The notes beneath the pieces were generated by a model. It saw nothing but the letters and a program-made list of their open reading frames with translations, was not told the origin of the DNA and did not search any database. Of a stretch of 64,000 bases of DNA, positions 9,433 through 19,603 are shown piece after piece (within the stretch, counting starts at the first letter, position 1; every line of letters starts with the position of its first letter). Source of the stretch: Bacteroidales bacterium (GTDB lineage Bacteria > Bacteroidota > Bacteroidia > Bacteroidales > UBA1715); NCBI GenBank assembly GCA_024409235.1, contig JAKSUA010000004.1:1-64000 (forward strand). The letters are read 5' to 3'. A program made the position numbers and the translations under genes.

Positions 9433-12400
9433 CTATTTGTTTTCTTGAACCTTTCCAATCTTCAAACGTCTTATTTAGAACCTGACACTGTTCTTCCATT
9501 GGCAATGTACTTGTTTCAAATAATAACTTTTTAAAGTGAACTCCCAAGAATTTCTTATTGCTTTCGCCACCAAACTGATCCTGAAATCCATCGGAAAACA
9601 TGTACAAACGTGTTCCTGAAGTATAAAAAAACTTATGATTGGTAAATCCTTCCGACATATCTGAATTTATAGAACCTCCCACCGAAGCCATATCACCCTC
9701 AATTGTTTCCACTAATGCATCATGAACACAATATACAACATGATTTGCTGCAGATATCTCCACAGTTTTTGCTTCTTTGTCAATCAAGCATAAAGTTATA
9801 TCCATACCATCTTCCTGAGATTCTGTCGAAGCTCCGTCTTTCTGATTCAATGCAGAACGAACACCAATATTTAATTTATCAAGAATCTCTGCAGGAGTAC
9901 GCATTTTTTTGTAGGTAATTTGTTGCAATAATGTCGCTCCAATCATAGACATAAATGCACCAGGAACACCATGACCCGTACAATCGACTGCTGCAACATA
10001 CATTTTGCCTTCACGTTCCATAAACCAATAGAAATCACCACTGACAATATCTCTTGGCTTAAACATTATAAAAGCATTTGGAAGATATTCATGTAAGATT
10101 GATATTGGAGGTAAAATTGCTTCCTGAATTCGTTTTGCATAACTGATACTATCACGAATCAAACGATTGGACTTAGCCAGCTCTTCATTATTACGTGTCA
10201 GTAATTCACTCTGCATTTCTAATTTCACGTTCTGTTTCTCTATCTCCGCAGTCCTTTCCTTTACCATCTTTTCCAATTTCGCATTTTCTTCTTTATAGAA
10301 ATGCTCTCTGTACTTGATGTATATATAAATTGATAAACCAAAGATTAATATCAACAATGAGTAAAACCACGTAGTTTTCCAAAATGGAGGAACAATTGTG
10401 ATTTTTAATTGAGTAACTTCTTCACTCCAAACTCCATCATTATTTGTAGCAGTAACTTCAAAAATGTAATCGCCACCAGCCAAGTTTGTATAAGTTGCAG
10501 AGCGTTTTGAAGCATCCGTATAGTTCCAATCCTCATCAAATCCTACTAATCTATATTTATACTGAACTTTCGAAGGAGCTACATTATTAAGTATTGAAAA
10601 ATCTATAGAGAAGTTATACTTATATGACAAGGAAAGTTCTTCCGTCATTGTTATTGACTGCGTCAACACAACTTCATCTTGAATTTCATCACCGATTTCA
10701 ACTTCTTTATTATAGATTTTTAATCCTGTAATTACAACATGACCAATATAAGTATCATTTATAATACTATCTGGATAGAAATAAGACAAACCTTTTGAGC
10801 CTCCAAAGAACATCATTCCTGATGCTGACTGAAAAGAAGCACGCTCATTAAACGCGTTTCCTTGTAAACCATCAGACTGATTATAGTTTGTAAATGTTTC
10901 TGCAAATGGAGCAAATCTCGATATACCATAACAAGTACTTATCCAAACATTACCTCTTTTGTCTTCCTGCATAGAAAGAACCATATCATTGGTCAAACCA
11001 TGCGATTTTTGTGTGTAAGCCTGGAATGTTTTTTCTCTTCTGTTAAACTTGCTTATACCACCACCCCCAGTTCCAACCCAAAACGTACCATTGCGAGTTT
11101 CCAACAACGAATATACAATTTCACTATTCAAGGTATTGGGCGCATTTCTATTTGGTTCAAAAAACTCAACTTCACTTGTCTCTGGGTCAACACGCATTAC
11201 ACCTCTACCATTTGTTCCTGCCCAAATGATTTCCTGAGAATCAAGCATTACGCACCATATAACATTACGCATGAAATTACTTGAATTCACCTCATACTTT
11301 GTAAATTTTCCTTTTTCCCACTCGAATTTACAAAGTCCACCACCGTATGTTCCAATCCACAAGCGTAATTTTGCGTCTAAAGTCAATGCAGTAACTGCAC
11401 TATTTGATAAAACATTAGTTGCATCTTCAATATATACATAATGTTCTAAAACACCTTTTTCCAACGAGAATCTAAACAGCCCATTACCATCCGTTCCTAA
11501 CCAAAAGAAGCCTCTTGGATCCTGAACAATAGATGTAATCATATTAAAGCCATTCTTATCATCTTTTGTGCTCTGATAAGATTTTATAATATTAAAATCT
11601 TTATCATAATACAATAAACCTGCTCCACGAGTTCCCACTAAGAAATGTCCATCATGTTCTGGAGAAAAATCTTTTATCTCCAATATGGACATAACATTGT
11701 CGGACGTAACTTTAGACTTAAAGTCCTGACTTGGATGCAATAAAGCAAACTTTTTTCGATGTGTATTATATTTATTTAAGCCTGCTGTTTCCGAACCAAT
11801 CCACAACACCCCAGACCTATCTCGTAATATAGACAATATATTGTTTGAAGACAATGCATAATCATGTTGATGCATTTTTTCACAACCTAAAAACTCCTTA
11901 GTTGTCAAATTAAACATATTCAAACCACCACCACGAGTACCTACATACATTATATTGGCAATCGTATCTTCACAAAATGTCCACACTATATTATTAGACA
12001 AGCTTAAAGAATCTCCTGGAATATTTTCGAAAACTTGATATTGATATGTTTCAGGATTTAACACCCCAAATCCACCATAGTAAGTTCCTATCCATAAATC
12101 ACCATTCTTGTCACTTTCAATATGCATGATATCATGATTAATGAAATTGACATGAGTAAAGATTCCTGTTTTTTTGTCAAATTTGTCTAATCCTCCACCT
12201 TCATTTACACCAACCCACAAATTTCCGAATCTATCTTTATTCACAGAACGAACCTGGTTACTTCCTATAGAATTCAAATTACTTGGATTATGTTTGTAAG
12301 AAGTAAACGTATGGGTTTTTCTATCAAAACTATTTAAACCTCCACCATATGTAGCTAACCATAATATACCCTCATCATCTTCCACGATATCATAAACATC

Positions 12401-12796
12401 ATTATTGCTTAGCGAATTTTCGTCGTTTGGATCATGCATATATCTCGTAAACGTTTCCGTCAGCGGATTATACTCATTAAGACCTCCTCCTAACGTACCA
12501 ACCCATATCTTACCATATGAATCTAAATACAAAGAAAGAACACGGTTGCTGGAAATTGATGTAGTGTCATTTACTAACGGTTTAAAAACTTTAAATGTAT
12601 AGCCATCATATCGATTCAAACCATCAAGCGTTGCAAACCACAAAAATCCTGTAGAATCCTGAAGTATAGAATTTATACCTACCTGTGACAAACCATCTTC
12701 CATTGCTACCTGCTCAAAATACATTGGATTCTGTTGTTGAGCATATCCAGCAACGGAGAAAAAGAACAAAATAATATAATAAAGTAACCTTTTCAT
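9398..12796 (-). CDS. Periplasmic two-component-type propeller sensor with SpoIIE/PP2C phosphatase output
   Basis: 1,132 residues from the ATG at 12796, which begins a clean signal peptide (MKRLLYYIILFFFSVAGYAQ). Residues ~25-690 are Reg_prop repeats (LWFATLDGLNRYDG, IWVGTLGGGLNEY, LWIGSETAGLNKY and many more), which form two seven-bladed propellers in this family. A Y_Y_Y domain follows (~735-805, YKYRLVGFDEDWNY). One transmembrane helix lies at ~810-830 (FYSLLILIFGLSIYIYI) and a charged coiled coil at ~835-905. The C-terminus (~920-1130) is a SpoIIE-type Ser/Thr phosphatase with metal-binding aspartates in IVSGDFYW and AVDCTGHGVPGA. There is no HisKA/HATPase or DNA-binding domain, so the output is probably dephosphorylation of an anti-sigma-antagonist-like or other phosphoprotein. 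It is probably co-transcribed with the protease, whose start codon it overlaps. Confidence 0.93.
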   Translation of the reverse strand: MKRLLYYIILFFFSVAGYAQQQNPMYFEQVAMEDGLSQVGINSILQDSTGFLWFATLDGLNRYDGYTFKVFKPLVNDTTSISSNRVLSLYLDSYGKIWVGTLGGGLNEYNPLTETFTRYMHDPNDENSLSNNDVYDIVEDDEGILWLATYGGGLNSFDRKTHTFTSYKHNPSNLNSIGSNQVRSVNKDRFGNLWVGVNEGGGLDKFDKKTGIFTHVNFINHDIMHIESDKNGDLWIGTYYGGFGVLNPETYQYQVFENIPGDSLSLSNNIVWTFCEDTIANIMYVGTRGGGLNMFNLTTKEFLGCEKMHQHDYALSSNNILSILRDRSGVLWIGSETAGLNKYNTHRKKFALLHPSQDFKSKVTSDNVMSILEIKDFSPEHDGHFLVGTRGAGLLYYDKDFNIIKSYQSTKDDKNGFNMITSIVQDPRGFFWLGTDGNGLFRFSLEKGVLEHYVYIEDATNVLSNSAVTALTLDAKLRLWIGTYGGGLCKFEWEKGKFTKYEVNSSNFMRNVIWCVMLDSQEIIWAGTNGRGVMRVDPETSEVEFFEPNRNAPNTLNSEIVYSLLETRNGTFWVGTGGGGISKFNRREKTFQAYTQKSHGLTNDMVLSMQEDKRGNVWISTCYGISRFAPFAETFTNYNQSDGLQGNAFNERASFQSASGMMFFGGSKGLSYFYPDSIINDTYIGHVVITGLKIYNKEVEIGDEIQDEVVLTQSITMTEELSLSYKYNFSIDFSILNNVAPSKVQYKYRLVGFDEDWNYTDASKRSATYTNLAGGDYIFEVTATNNDGVWSEEVTQLKITIVPPFWKTTWFYSLLILIFGLSIYIYIKYREHFYKEENAKLEKMVKERTAEIEKQNVKLEMQSELLTRNNEELAKSNRLIRDSISYAKRIQEAILPPISILHEYLPNAFIMFKPRDIVSGDFYWFMEREGKMYVAAVDCTGHGVPGAFMSMIGATLLQQITYKKMRTPAEILDKLNIGVRSALNQKDGASTESQEDGMDITLCLIDKEAKTVEISAANHVVYCVHDALVETIEGDMASVGGSINSDMSEGFTNHKFFYTSGTRLYMFSDGFQDQFGGESNKKFLGVHFKKLLFETSTLPMEEQCQVLNKTFEDWKGSRKQIDDVLVLGLELD

Positions 12797-12814
12797 ATAC
12801 AAACTTCAAAAACG

Positions 12815-12822
12815 TAAAGATA
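12815..12822 (-). promoter_or_regulatory. Candidate -7 box of the propeller-sensor gene
   Basis: TATCTTTA on the minus strand, 18 bases before the ATG. The same octamer (TATCTTTAC with its next base) occurs before the giant repeat gene and before the MMPL gene. No TTTG stands at the -33 spacing. Confidence 0.35.
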
Positions 12823-12869
12823 TGATTTTTATTTCCTTTTTTGAAGTCATTTTTCTTTTTATTTTTTCA

Positions 12870-15305
12870 CTAACGCAATTCTGCACCAAGTTCCTTTTTA
12901 TAATTAGCAATCAAACGATTCATTACATTATCAATCTGAACATCATTCAAAGTCTTTTGCTCATCTTGCAACATAAATGAAATTGCATATGATTTTTTGC
13001 CTTCAGGAACACCTTTTCCTTCATAAACATCAAAGACATTCACTTGCTTCAACAATTTCTTTTCTGTTTGATATGCTATACGTTGTATTTGTTCAAACTG
13101 AATATTTTTACCAATCAACAATGCTAAATCTCGACGTACAGAAGGGAACTGTGGCAATTCCTTGAACAATGTCTTTTGGCGATAATTAGCAAGTACTACA
13201 TCCCAATATATTTCAGCAAAATACACTGGTTTCTCAATATCAAATTTCTTTAATATTGCTTTAGAAACCATTCCTAACCGTGCTATTACTTTGTTGTTTA
13301 AAACTGTACATTCCAAACCTGATAACAGGTCATCACTCTTTACGACAAATTGAATATTATTCATACCCAATTTCATCAGAATTTTTTGTACAGCAGATTT
13401 TAAAACATAAATATTTGAATCCAACTGTTTTTCTGCCCAATACTGTGCTCTCTGTTTTCCTGTTACACACAAAGACAAACGATATGCTTCTCCATATTTA
13501 TCAGTTACAGTACCTTCTGATTCTTTTGTATAATAGATGCTGCCAAATTCAAATAATGACAAGTCATTTTGCTGACGGTTAATATTATGAGAGACTACTT
13601 CTAACGAACTAAATAACATTGTATTACGCAAGCAATCTAGTTCTGCACTAAGCGGATTCATGATTTTTACAAGATGATTTTTTATATCGCTTTGTAAATC
13701 TGCATAATAAGAAGAATTCGTCAATGAATTATTCATTATTTCATACCATCCACTGTCAACCAACATGTCTGCAATCATATTTCGCGTTTTAGTTGCATCC
13801 ACGCCATCCACATGAGTTATTGCAGCATGAAGATTTGATGAAATTTCAATGTTATTATAACCATAAATTCTCAAAACATCCTCAACAACATCTTCTGCAC
13901 GTTGTACATCAACACGATAAGGAGGCACTAACAATTTTAGATCACGGTTATTTTCTTCTATAATTTCAATATCTAAACCTTTCAAAATCTTTTTGAGCAC
14001 TTCATCCCCTATATTCTTTCCCATCAACGAATATGCCTTATCTAAATTTAACATCACTGAAAATGAGTCAAACTTATCTGGATGTGAGTCAAAAATAGGT
14101 CCACATATTTCTCCACCAGCAACTTCCTGTATCAATAACGCGGCACGTTTTAAAGCATAATTTGTAATATTTGGATCAATACCCCTCTCATATCTGAACG
14201 AAGCATCCGTTGACAATCCATGACGTCGTGCTGTTTTTCGAACTGATACCGGATTAAAATATGCACTTTCTAAGAAGACATTTTTTGTTGTTTCTGAGAC
14301 ACCAGATTCTATACCTCCGAAAACTCCAGCAATACACATCGCCTTATTGATATTACAAATCATCAAATCTTCTGACGATAACTCACGTTCAACGCCGTCT
14401 AAAGTTACAAACTTCGTTTTTTCAGAAACAGTCTTAACATGAATTTCATTGCCTTCTATTTTGTCTGCATCAAATGCATGTAACGGCTGACATAATTCAT
14501 GTAAGATAAAGTTAGTAACATCCACCACATTGTTTATTGGTCTTAAACCAATTGATTTTAGTCGATTCTGCAACCATTCAGGAGATTCTTTCACAGTTAT
14601 ACCTGAGATAAATACACCGGAATAACGTGGACATAAATCTTCACGTTCCACAACAATCTTTAACGGAGAAGTTTTCTCCGACAGACTAAAATCTTTTACG
14701 GATGGCATTTTTAATTCAGCACAACCGTTAACGTTCAAATATGCAGCTATATCACGTGCTACACCAATATGAGAAGCCGCATCAACGCGATTAGGAGTAA
14801 GTCCTATCTCAAAAATATAGTCATCCTTTACATTAAAATAATCCGACGCTAATGTACCCGCAGGAATTGAGTCTGGCAAAACCATTATACCGTCATGACT
14901 TGTACCAATACCAATTTCATCTTCAGCACAAATCATACCTCGAGATTCTTCACCTCTTATCTTAGATTTTTTTATAACAAACTCTTTGTCTCCGTCATAC
15001 AATTTTGTTCCTTCTGTAGCAACAACTACTGTTTGTCCTGCTGCAACATTTGGAGCACCACATACAATATTTAATATTTCATCCCCACCAACATCAACTG
15101 TTGTAATATGTAAATGATCTGAATTTGGATGATCAACACATGTCAAAACTTTGCCAACAACAATACCCTCCAAACCGCCTTTTATAGTTTGAAATTTTTC
15201 AATCCCTTCAACCTCTAATCCGATATCAGTCAATATCTTTGATACCGATTCTACATCTACATCTAGCTGAATATATTCTTTCAGCCAATTCCATGATATA
15301 TTCAT
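12870..15305 (-). CDS. pheT: Phenylalanyl-tRNA synthetase beta subunit
   Basis: 811 residues, the usual size for Bacteroidetes. PheT pairs with PheS (not in this window) in an alpha2-beta2 enzyme that charges tRNA-Phe; the beta chain binds the tRNA and edits mischarged Tyr. Visible in order are an N-terminal anchor (MNISWNWLKEYI), an EMAP/tRNA-binding OB fold (~40-150, CVDHPNSDHLHI, CGAPNVAAGQ), the B3/B4 editing module (~215-390, VDVTNFILHELCQPLHAFDADKI, FRYERGID), the B5 domain (~405-475), a catalytic-like core and a C-terminal FDX-ACB domain (FPSVRRDLALLIG to the end). pheS is not adjacent, so alpha and beta genes are unlinked here. Confidence 0.97.
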   Translation of the reverse strand: MNISWNWLKEYIQLDVDVESVSKILTDIGLEVEGIEKFQTIKGGLEGIVVGKVLTCVDHPNSDHLHITTVDVGGDEILNIVCGAPNVAAGQTVVVATEGTKLYDGDKEFVIKKSKIRGEESRGMICAEDEIGIGTSHDGIMVLPDSIPAGTLASDYFNVKDDYIFEIGLTPNRVDAASHIGVARDIAAYLNVNGCAELKMPSVKDFSLSEKTSPLKIVVEREDLCPRYSGVFISGITVKESPEWLQNRLKSIGLRPINNVVDVTNFILHELCQPLHAFDADKIEGNEIHVKTVSEKTKFVTLDGVERELSSEDLMICNINKAMCIAGVFGGIESGVSETTKNVFLESAYFNPVSVRKTARRHGLSTDASFRYERGIDPNITNYALKRAALLIQEVAGGEICGPIFDSHPDKFDSFSVMLNLDKAYSLMGKNIGDEVLKKILKGLDIEIIEENNRDLKLLVPPYRVDVQRAEDVVEDVLRIYGYNNIEISSNLHAAITHVDGVDATKTRNMIADMLVDSGWYEIMNNSLTNSSYYADLQSDIKNHLVKIMNPLSAELDCLRNTMLFSSLEVVSHNINRQQNDLSLFEFGSIYYTKESEGTVTDKYGEAYRLSLCVTGKQRAQYWAEKQLDSNIYVLKSAVQKILMKLGMNNIQFVVKSDDLLSGLECTVLNNKVIARLGMVSKAILKKFDIEKPVYFAEIYWDVVLANYRQKTLFKELPQFPSVRRDLALLIGKNIQFEQIQRIAYQTEKKLLKQVNVFDVYEGKGVPEGKKSYAISFMLQDEQKTLNDVQIDNVMNRLIANYKKELGAELR

Positions 15306-15330
15306 TTGTACTGTTAAATTATTTTCTTAA

Positions 15331-15338
15331 CAAAATTA
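15331..15338 (-). promoter_or_regulatory. Candidate -7 box of pheT
   Basis: TAATTTTG on the minus strand matches TAnnTTTG fully and lies 25 bases before the pheT ATG, in the 68-base gap behind the DUF4846 gene. No clear TTTG at the -33 position. Confidence 0.5.
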
Positions 15339-15373
15339 CACATTTTTTGGATTAATCTTTTAATGAAAAGAAA

Positions 15374-16216
15374 CTAATTAGCAAACCTTCGCAAGTCTTT
15401 TACATAAAAAGTCCATTGAGGTGTTCTTATCATTGTATCATCTTCACTATCAACGGATATCGTAAACCAAGGACATTCATCATCCTCAAAATTCTTTAAT
15501 ATTTCCATATCCTGTGCAGGAGAAAAACCTTGGGCCAGCACTAACTTTACTGCCTTTTCCTCTTCACTATACAAAACATCCACAATCAAAACCGCATGTC
15601 CAGGATGACCATTCTGTATAAACACATCACCAGGTTTCACATCTGCAAGTTTTATTTTCGACATTTCACGAGCTAATGTCGAACAATTTGTATTTTGCAA
15701 AATTACGTCCATATATTTCTTGTATGTTGCACGACTATAATCCTGCTCTTCAAAATGCTCCCATCCATTATTAGATGAATTCACACGAAATCCTGCAGCC
15801 CATTTTGCATACGAGCATACAAAACCATTGATAAAATTATAGTGAATTCGTCCATAAAGTCTTGAATTATACAAATAATCCGATCTGATTTGAATTATAT
15901 ACCCAGAACTTTGTTGATATCTTTCTTTTATCTGTGGTAAATCTAATACCCCTATTTGAACATCAAAGACCTTTTCCTCACCATTTGAAAAATGAGTCTT
16001 GTAATTTGCAGGTTTTAAAGGTAAATTTTGTACGTAGTATTCAAACGTTCCATTTGACGATTGTCTTCTGTAAAAACTACCAACCTTGTTTGGGTATCTT
16101 GATGCTACCGAAAAAGCTTCTGGAACGACATATTTAGAATATTTTTCCTGTGCAATACTACTTGTAGCACAAAATATCACACAAGTAAAACAAACTAATA
16201 CTTTTTTTAAGATCAT
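15374..16216 (-). CDS. DUF4846 family exported protein
   Basis: 280 residues. A signal peptide (MILKKVLVCFTCVIFCATSSIAQ) carries three cysteines before the likely cleavage site; no clear lipobox stands at the end, so a soluble periplasmic protein is as likely as a lipoprotein. The body matches DUF4846, mostly known from Bacteroidetes and functionally uncharacterised. The conserved C-terminal half has NCSTLARE (Cys178), KPGDVFI (Gly196-Asp197) and HPGHAVLIVDV (His204, His207). That order resembles the Cys-GD-His layout of NlpC/P60 papain-fold hydrolases, but this is only my inference from motif order. It lies between the rplQ terminator and pheT. Confidence 0.75.
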   Translation of the reverse strand: MILKKVLVCFTCVIFCATSSIAQEKYSKYVVPEAFSVASRYPNKVGSFYRRQSSNGTFEYYVQNLPLKPANYKTHFSNGEEKVFDVQIGVLDLPQIKERYQQSSGYIIQIRSDYLYNSRLYGRIHYNFINGFVCSYAKWAAGFRVNSSNNGWEHFEEQDYSRATYKKYMDVILQNTNCSTLAREMSKIKLADVKPGDVFIQNGHPGHAVLIVDVLYSEEEKAVKLVLAQGFSPAQDMEILKNFEDDECPWFTISVDSEDDTMIRTPQWTFYVKDLRRFAN

Positions 16217-16242
16217 AAAGACAAATAAATTCTAATTACCTA

Positions 16243-16282
16243 CAAAAAAAGAGAAACCCTTTCGGATTTCTCTTTTTTTATT
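16243..16282 (-). terminator. Strong hairpin terminator of the ribosomal-protein supercluster
   Basis: On the minus strand AGAGAAATCC, loop GAAA, GGGTTTCTCT (one T-G wobble), flanked by A and T runs that extend the stem and give a T7 tail. It starts 17 bases beyond the rplQ stop and is placed to end transcription of the long operon. The flanking T runs would let it work in either direction. Confidence 0.9.
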
Positions 16283-16299
16283 GTAGAACAATAATATTT

Positions 16300-16788
16300 C
16301 TATTCTGCTTTTGGCTCTTCTACAACTTCTGCATCTTGAGCAGATGCTTTTGCTGTAGATGATTTTTTACGACTTCTACGTACTGGAGCTTTCTTTTCAG
16401 GAGCAGCAGCACCTTTTTTGTTATATACATCGTTAAAATCAACCAATTCAATTAAACACATTTCAGCAGCATCACCCAAACGAGTACCTAATTTGATAAT
16501 TCTCGTATATCCACCTGGACGTTCTGCAACTTTTGCAGAAACTTCACGGAACAATTCAGTAACGGCATATTTGTTTTGCAAATCGCGGAAAACCATACGA
16601 CGTGAATGAGTTGTATCGTCTTTTGAACGAGTGATTATTGGATCGATGTATTTTTGTAAAGCTTTTGCTTTAGCAACTGTTGTTTTAATTCTCTTATGCA
16701 TGATTAGAGATGTTGCCATATTAGACAACATTGCCAATCTATGTTCGTGTGTTCTACCTAAATGGTTTATTTTTCTTCCGTGTCTCAT
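16300..16788 (-). CDS. rplQ: 50S ribosomal protein L17
   Basis: 162 residues; the core ([12 protein letters not shown]... to ~118) is L17, which binds 23S rRNA near the exit-tunnel side. It is longer than the ~120-130-residue forms because of a Lys/Ala/Glu-rich low-complexity tail ([20 protein letters not shown] and an acidic end), a familiar feature in Bacteroidetes. Last gene of the supercluster, 6 bases after rpoA. Confidence 0.98.
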   Translation of the reverse strand: MRHGRKINHLGRTHEHRLAMLSNMATSLIMHKRIKTTVAKAKALQKYIDPIITRSKDDTTHSRRMVFRDLQNKYAVTELFREVSAKVAERPGGYTRIIKLGTRLGDAAEMCLIELVDFNDVYNKKGAAAPEKKAPVRRSRKKSSTAKASAQDAEVVEEPKAE

Positions 16789-16794
16789 CTCTTT

Positions 16795-17790
16795 CTATTC
16801 TTTATCCAATTTGTACTTAGTAATATCCATACCGAATGTTAAGTTCAATGACTCTAACAACTCATCCAATTCAGTAAGTGATTTTTTACCAAAATTTCTA
16901 AATTTAAGCAAGTCATTTTTATTGAATTGAACTAATTCGCCTAATGTTTCTACATCAGCTGCTTTCAAACAGTTCAATGCTCTCACTGACAAATCCATAT
17001 CAACCAAACGAGACTTCAACAATTGACGCATGTGAAGAACTTCTTCATCAAATTCTTCGTTTCCGAATTTATCATCAGCATCCAATGTTATTTTCTCATC
17101 AGAGAACAACATGAAATGTTGAATCAAAATACGAGCAGCTTCTTTTAAAGCATCTTTTGGATGAATTGAACCATCAGTTTTGATTTCCAATATCAATTTT
17201 TCATAGTCAGTTCTTTGTTCAACACGGTAGTTTTCTGTGAAATATTTCACATTTACTATAGGAGTGAAGATTGAATCAACTTGAATAATTCCAAACTCGC
17301 CATCAACAGGTTTATTTTCTTCTGCAGGTACATATCCACGTCCTTTACCAATCCAAAATTCAATTGATAATTTGATAGAAGAATCCATATTACACAATAC
17401 CTGTTCTGGATTTAATACCTGGAAGTTTGTCATAAACGCATTCAAATCACCTGCAGTTAACGCATTCTTTCCAGCAACTGTTACAGTGAAATGTTCAGTT
17501 TGAGCTGCATCAGCAGTAACTTTTTTGAAACGAATCTTTTTTATATTTAAGATTATTTCTGTTACATCTTCAACTACACCTTTTATTGTAGTGAATTCAT
17601 GGTCAACGCCTTCTATCTTAATATTTGTTACAGCGTAACCTTCCAATGCAGAAAGTAGCACTCTACGTATTGCATTTCCTACTGTTGTACCATATCCTGG
17701 TTCTAGTGGACGGAATTCAAATACTCCCAAACGATCATCCGATTCAAGCATTATAACTTTATCGGGTTTTTGAAATGTTAAAATTGCCAT
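16795..17790 (-). CDS. rpoA: DNA-directed RNA polymerase alpha subunit
   Basis: 331 residues. The N-terminal domain (to ~230; [20 protein letters not shown]) dimerises and assembles beta/beta'. After a linker, the C-terminal domain (~255-325; [34 protein letters not shown]) is the helix-hairpin-helix that touches UP elements and activators. It sits in the usual alpha-operon place between rpsD (19-base gap) and rplQ (6-base gap), so polymerase and ribosome synthesis are tied. Confidence 0.99.
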   Translation of the reverse strand: MAILTFQKPDKVIMLESDDRLGVFEFRPLEPGYGTTVGNAIRRVLLSALEGYAVTNIKIEGVDHEFTTIKGVVEDVTEIILNIKKIRFKKVTADAAQTEHFTVTVAGKNALTAGDLNAFMTNFQVLNPEQVLCNMDSSIKLSIEFWIGKGRGYVPAEENKPVDGEFGIIQVDSIFTPIVNVKYFTENYRVEQRTDYEKLILEIKTDGSIHPKDALKEAARILIQHFMLFSDEKITLDADDKFGNEEFDEEVLHMRQLLKSRLVDMDLSVRALNCLKAADVETLGELVQFNKNDLLKFRNFGKKSLTELDELLESLNLTFGMDITKYKLDKE

Positions 17791-17809
17791 AGACAGTGCC
17801 TATTTATTA

Positions 17810-18418
17810 TTATTTAGAATAAAGTTCTACGATTAATTGTTCTTTAATGTTTTCTGGAACTTCTGAACGTTCTGGAACATTCAAGAATTTACCTTGCATT
17901 TCTGATTTGTCAAATTCTAACCAACCAAATTTGCTAACAGAATTTGTACTTAAAGAGCTCGTAATAACTTCTAATGATTTTGATTTTGGACGAACAGCAA
18001 TAACCATTCCTGGTTTTACAGAGTATGATGGGATGTTTACAACTTTTCCATCTACCATTATATGTCCATGGTTTACCAATTGACGAGCAGAACGACGAGT
18101 TGGAGCAATACCCATACGATAAACGACATTATCCAAACGTTGTTCCAATAATTGAATCAAAATTTCACCAGTAATACCTGGTTTTCTTTCTGCTTCAGCA
18201 AACAAATTAGCAAACTGACGTTCTAACACGCCATATGTATATTTTGCCTTTTGTTTTTCTTGCAACTGAACACCATATTCAGTTTTTTTACCTCTTCTTT
18301 TAGAAGGACCATGCTGACCTGGAGCATAGTTCTTTCTTTGTAGAGCACTATCTGGACCGTAAATTGGTTCACCAAATTTACGTGCAACTTTCGATGTTGA
18401 TCCTGTATATCTTGCCAT
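17810..18418 (-). CDS. rpsD: 30S ribosomal protein S4
   Basis: 202 residues. Primary 16S rRNA binder; in other bacteria it also represses the alpha operon. The N-terminus ([19 protein letters not shown]) lacks the Cys zinc motif, so this is the C-minus form. An S4 RNA-binding domain spans ~92-150 ([30 protein letters not shown]). It lies 22 bases after rpsK. Confidence 0.98.
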   Translation of the reverse strand: MARYTGSTSKVARKFGEPIYGPDSALQRKNYAPGQHGPSKRRGKKTEYGVQLQEKQKAKYTYGVLERQFANLFAEAERKPGITGEILIQLLEQRLDNVVYRMGIAPTRRSARQLVNHGHIMVDGKVVNIPSYSVKPGMVIAVRPKSKSLEVITSSLSTNSVSKFGWLEFDKSEMQGKFLNVPERSEVPENIKEQLIVELYSK

Positions 18419-18440
18419 CTTTTTTCTAAATCATTAAAAA

Positions 18441-18827
18441 TTATACTCTTCTTCTTTTTGGTGGTCTACAACCATTGTGTGGCAGTGGAGTAACATCTAC
18501 GATTTCAGTTACTTCAATTCCAGCATTGTGGATTGTGCGAATTGCTGATTCTCTACCAGCTCCAGGACCTTTCACAAAAACCTTCACTCTGCGCAATCCT
18601 AAATCGAATGCTTCTTTAGCACAATCTTGTGCAGCCACCTGTGCAGCATAAGGAGTGTTCTTTTTTGATCCACGGAATCCTTTACGACCTGATGAAGACC
18701 AAGATATTACCTGACCTTCTGCATTTGTGATCGTAACAATAATGTTGTTGAACGAAGCATGAATATGGGCTTGACCCGCAGCTTCAACTTTTACAACTTT
18801 TTTTACAGACTTTGTCTTTTTAGCCAT
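18441..18827 (-). CDS. rpsK: 30S ribosomal protein S11
   Basis: 128 residues. S11 forms part of the platform and mRNA exit region with S7 and S18. The diagnostic stretches [13 protein letters not shown] and the C-terminal [15 protein letters not shown] are intact. A short basic N-terminal lead ([14 protein letters not shown]) precedes the core. It lies 13 bases after rpsM. Confidence 0.98.
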   Translation of the reverse strand: MAKKTKSVKKVVKVEAAGQAHIHASFNNIIVTITNAEGQVISWSSSGRKGFRGSKKNTPYAAQVAAQDCAKEAFDLGLRRVKVFVKGPGAGRESAIRTIHNAGIEVTEIVDVTPLPHNGCRPPKRRRV

Positions 18828-18840
18828 ACCGTATCAATTA

Positions 18841-19218
18841 TTATTTAGTTGCTTTTTTCTTGTTTGCAACAGTTTTTTTCTTTCCTTTTCTTGTTCTTGC
18901 GTTGTTTTTCGTAGATTGACCACGAACTGGAAGACCTAAACGATGACGAATACCTCTGTAACAACCAATATCCATCAAACGTTTAATGTTCATTTGAACC
19001 TCAGAACGTAATTCACCTTCTACTTTCAATTCTTCAGCAATAATGTTACGAATTGCTGTTTCTTGATCATCAGTCCAATCCTGAACTTTTATACCTCTGT
19101 CGATTCCTGCCTTATCCAAAATATATTCAGCAGTTGTTCTTCCGATACCGTAGATATACGTTAACGCAATCTCACCTCTCTTATTCTTTGGTAAATCTAT
19201 ACCTGCTATTCTTGCCAT
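18841..19218 (-). CDS. rpsM: 30S ribosomal protein S13
   Basis: 125 residues. S13 sits in the 30S head and contacts L5 and the P-site tRNA. The start ([21 protein letters not shown]) and the helix-turn-GIG region ([14 protein letters not shown]) are canonical; the tail is a basic Lys-rich extension ([17 protein letters not shown]) that reaches toward tRNA in the family. The 35 bases back to rpmJ form the widest gap in the supercluster. Confidence 0.98.
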   Translation of the reverse strand: MARIAGIDLPKNKRGEIALTYIYGIGRTTAEYILDKAGIDRGIKVQDWTDDQETAIRNIIAEELKVEGELRSEVQMNIKRLMDIGCYRGIRHRLGLPVRGQSTKNNARTRKGKKKTVANKKKATK

Positions 19219-19253
19219 ATTGACTCCTTAAAATTTTGTGCAAAATTATTAAA

Positions 19254-19370
19254 TTATCCTTGACGTTGTTTCATTTTAGGATTTTTTTTGTTTATCACGT
19301 AAATTCTTCCTTTACGACGAACGATTTTACAATCTTCGTTTCTCTTCTTTACAGATGCTCTAACTTTCAT
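19254..19370 (-). CDS. rpmJ: 50S ribosomal protein L36 (zinc-free form)
   Basis: 38 residues, ATG at 19370 to TAA at 19254. It begins [19 protein letters not shown] and ends NPKMKQRQG. The standard Cys/His zinc ribbon is reduced to one Cys (Cys14), so this is a non-zinc L36 of the sort seen across Bacteroidetes. It lies 12 bases after infA. Confidence 0.96.
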   Translation of the reverse strand: MKVRASVKKRNEDCKIVRRKGRIYVINKKNPKMKQRQG

Positions 19371-19382
19371 TGTTTTATATAT

Positions 19383-19601
19383 TTACTTATATCGGAATGT
19401 TATTCTTCCCTTTGTTAAATCATATAAGGACATTTCTACTTTTACTTTATCTCCTGGCAATATTTTTATATAATGCATACGCATTTTTCCAGAGATATGA
19501 GCTGTAATAACGTGTCCATTCGTTAATTCAACTCGAAACATTGCATTTGACAATGCTTCAACTATGGTTCCATCTTGTTCTATAGATTGTTGTTTCGCCA
19601 T
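19383..19601 (-). CDS. infA: Translation initiation factor IF-1
   Basis: 72 residues, standard length; a single S1/OB fold ([39 protein letters not shown]). IF-1 occupies the ribosomal A site during initiation. The ATG is only 2 bases after the secY stop, so the two are likely coupled. In many Bacteroidales map (methionine aminopeptidase) is found between secY and infA; it is absent here. Confidence 0.98.
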   Translation of the reverse strand: MAKQQSIEQDGTIVEALSNAMFRVELTNGHVITAHISGKMRMHYIKILPGDKVKVEMSLYDLTKGRITFRYK

Positions 19602-19603
19602 AA

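Noticed and set aside
12823..12869. Terminator between pheT and the propeller sensor
   Set aside because: ACTTCAAAAA/TTTTTGAAGT arms enclose more than 20 bases of A/T-rich loop and overlap the -7 box; not convincing.
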